Assembly: GCA_003427395.1 (NCBI GenBank)
Contig: BFEA01000066.1
Coordinates: forward strand, 2,435,447 to 2,464,510
Direction of reading: 5' to 3'
Source: Chara braunii
Lineage: Eukaryota; Streptophyta; Charophyceae; Charales; Characeae
DNA: 29,064 nucleotides
The notes under the pieces were generated by a model. It saw only the letters and a list, made by a program, of their open reading frames with translations. It searched no databases and was not told the origin of the DNA. The position numbers were made by a program, and so were the translations under genes. Shown in pieces: positions 26,940-29,064 of the stretch; positions within the stretch are counted from its first letter, which is position 1; every line of letters starts with the position of its first letter.

Positions 26940-28294
26940 TGTTACGATCCTGGTCATTTCCAAATGCGAATTCACAATGAAAGACAATGCCACCCAATTG
27001 CGAGAGAAATGAAAGCACTTGCAAAGAGATAAAGACCAGAGGAGAGAGAAAGAAGAAGAAGAAGAAGATATGCACCAGCAAGACCAATGACAATTCCCCC
27101 TTCTCTCTCTCTACCTTCCTCCTCCTCCTTCACTTCACCAATCTTATTCTTCTCCCAATAATAATAATAACAATGAATGGATGAACCAGAATCAATATCC
27201 GAAGTTCCCTCTTACTGCTGACTCAACTCGACAACAACAACAACAACAACAACAACAAGTCCACCATAGCTATGGCTTCCCTCCTTCAGCCTCCTCTCTC
27301 ATGCATAGGCTATGGCGGACTAATGAGGGCCTTGCCCTGATGTCCAAAGGACAACCCAAAGCAGCTATGGTGCTGCGCTGATGTCCAAAGGACAACCCAA
27401 AGCAGCTATGCCGCTGCTGACTGGTCCGCCATGCCTGACTCTGCCTCGAGCTTCCTTGGTGCAGCACTACCCCAACTGGGGCTTTCCAGATGCAGCGCCC
27501 AACAAGGAGATGAAGATGGTGTCTACCATAGCCAGGTAAGTGCCTCGCCACTCTCCTCCTTCGCCCCCTTCTTCCTCCTCCTCAAGCTGGACTGCTCGCC
27601 ATAGCCAGGCGGAGCTCCAGCTGCCCTTCACCTCCAAGCAGCGCTGTACCAGTCCAGCGCTGTGCTCCAGCAGCATGTTGCCAATCCTTGCATACCGCAA
27701 ATGAGGAGGAGCTACTTGCTCCGCCGAAAGATATAGCGGCCTACTGGCCTCCTGGGCGGTGGCTTCCTAGGCCGAGCGGCCTCCCAGCAACCGGTACCTC
27801 CTCCCTTTCGGAGGGAAACATCATTGCAGGCTCTGCTAACCTCCGGACAGGCCCTAGACCCGGGCTACTTGGACTGGTACCGGCCGACCTCTATCCTACC
27901 GCTGCCGGGCCTCTAAAAATGCCAACTTTTGTCTTCTTCTGCTCAGCCTCCAGTACCCGGCACTCCTACCACTACTCGAGTGGTACCGGCCTATCTCCTA
28001 CTCGAGTGTTTTTCCCCCTGCTCTAAGTGTCGCGGGCCTACCCCCACTACTTGAGTGTCTACCCCCCGGCAACCCTCAAAGTCACGGCCACAGGTAAGTA
28101 CCGGCCCTGCGGGGCCTTGCAACCAACAAGTACCCTTGCGGGTCACACACACACTCAACCGACAAGCACTCAGACAGTCATGCAAACCCGCAGGCACGCA
28201 CACACACACAGACATGGAAATCAAGGCATTCATTCCAGCGGCAAATCCCAGAAATCAGCAGTGTTCTCAGTCTGTGTTTTGGCGGGTCATTACA
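26940..28294 (-). repeat. 5' LTR of element B (full length)
   Basis: 1355 bp. The + strand starts TGTTACGATCC and ends GGGTCATTACA, so in element sense it reads TGTAATGACCC ... GGATCGTAACA, with TG...CA ends and a short imperfect inverted repeat. It contains (GAA)n (27050-27068), (ATA)n (27157-27171), (CAA)n (27231-27259) and (CA)n (28197-28210) microsatellites. It also has a duplicated GATGTCCAAAGGACAACCC block (about 27338 and 27380) that is duplicated in the same way in the 3' LTR. Confidence 0.94.
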
Positions 28295-29064
28295 AAGAAA
28301 AAAACCGAAAAAAGAGACTGTTATGCAGAAAAATTCAAAAATCAACTGAACAACCTTTGCCTTAGGGTCACATCCAAATTCTTTACCAATTTTTAATTAT
28401 TATTATTATTTTTTAGTTTTTTTTGGCCTGGCCGGACGAGTGGTCCCGGGCCACTCTGGTAGCTCAAATACAACTGTCTTCTCCTCATATGGGGGGCAGG
28501 CTGTATTTTTAACCATATTCTCTTCTCTCAATCTTTTCTACCTCACACTAATTGCCTGCCTACCCTTATCTAGTCTGGTGGCTTCCCTTATCTTCTGTAC
28601 TAGTAAGATCACAAATCCACCGTAATCTACCGATGGAGATGAAACTATTCCACGGGTTTCTCTAAGTGTTGTGGGAGGGAAGCTGAGCCTACCTATCTAT
28701 AACCTACCTAGCTCTGCTCTGTGCGGGGAGCAGTACCCAAGCTGCTAACCCCTGGCATGGTGCAATCAGACTCGTTTTCAAACACACTTTTCACACATGT
28801 AAACAGTAACACAGCACACTGGCGACATGCGCCCACTCAAAACTCAGAGATATGGCTTCAGATACGAATTCACTCTCAAATGGCTATGGCGACTTCAGCG
28901 CCCAAACATCTCACTGTTCACATACACTGGATCACCCTGGATATCCCACACGCATCACTCTAACACTCAAACACAACACACACTCGCTACTAACTACAGC
29001 TATGGCAGCTATGGCTGCCTCTAACCTATCGCTATGCTAACTCCTCCTCTCTTGCCCACTGCGT
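28295..29064. other. Right flank, nothing recognised
   Basis: It starts with an A-rich stretch and an (ATT)n tract (about 28394-28411). No gene or RNA was recognised. GCTATGGC occurs three times (about 28883, 28999 and 29008), a motif also frequent in the A and B LTRs, so the end may be part of a distant relative, but this is not established. Confidence 0.4.

Larger units (their letters stand above)
17940..28294 (-). mobile_element. Composite Ty3/gypsy LTR retrotransposon 'B'
   Basis: Minus-strand order: 5' LTR (28294-26940), PBS (26937-26926), leader (26925-25483), gag1 (25482 to about 24101), an integrase C-terminal remnant (about 24101-23826), an AT-rich block with a TATA box (23825-23532), gag2 with zinc knuckle, protease, RT, RNase H, integrase and chromodomain-like tail (23531-19048), PPT, and 3' LTR (18973-17940). 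The LTRs differ at a few percent of positions plus one indel of about 27 bp near 18880. Two gag regions and an isolated integrase end inside one LTR pair make this a chimera or nested remnant. Several frameshifts and in-frame TAGs make it non-autonomous. Confidence 0.9.

Overview
Eukaryotic nuclear DNA, almost certainly an intron-rich, transposon-rich genome of the plant lineage (a green alga or other streptophyte fits best; the species cannot be fixed from the window). The evidence is GT-AG splice signals around a phase-0 WD40 exon, a U6 snRNA retropseudogene, and chromodomain-bearing Ty3/gypsy LTR retrotransposons primed by initiator-methionine tRNA. No intact host gene lies in the window. 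The only host coding sequence recognised is one 31-codon exon at 584-676 (+).

Layout. 1-1165: intronic sequence of the WD40 gene with a U6 retropseudogene carrying a poly(A) tail and 13-bp target-site duplications (269-422), the exon, and a degenerate repeat. 1166-2965: the 5' end (LTR, damaged primer site, leader) of an old retroelement 'C' in + orientation, same family as element B. 2966-11539: non-coding sequence very rich in short hairpins, holding two tRNA-like (SINE-type) box A/box B modules, a hairpin repeat block (4.5-5.4 kb), a 17-unit hairpin array (7340-8549), three tight hairpins (9277-9337) and a duplicated hairpin module (10.0-10.8 kb). 11540-11860: a fragment 'D' of the B/C family leader. 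12088-12262: a run of consecutive hairpins. 12706-17939: defective Ty3/gypsy element 'A' (minus strand), with LTRs, PBS, PPT, gag with a zinc knuckle, protease and the N-terminal half of RT joined by an internal deletion to a C-terminal chromodomain-like segment. 17940-28294: element 'B' (minus strand), with 1.0-1.36 kb LTRs enclosing two different gag regions, an orphan integrase C-terminus and one complete but frameshifted protease-RT-RNase H-integrase-chromodomain set. 28295-29064: nothing recognised.

How the parts relate. A abuts B inside B's 3' LTR, which suggests a nested insertion followed by a deletion. C and D look like two pieces of one B-family element separated by 8.6 kb. Every retroelement reading frame is broken, so none looks autonomous. 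The most unusual material is non-coding: the 7.3-8.6 kb array, where stem arms differ between copies but almost always still pair. The differences are G.T wobbles rather than A.C mismatches on the + strand, pointing to an RNA hairpin made from that strand.
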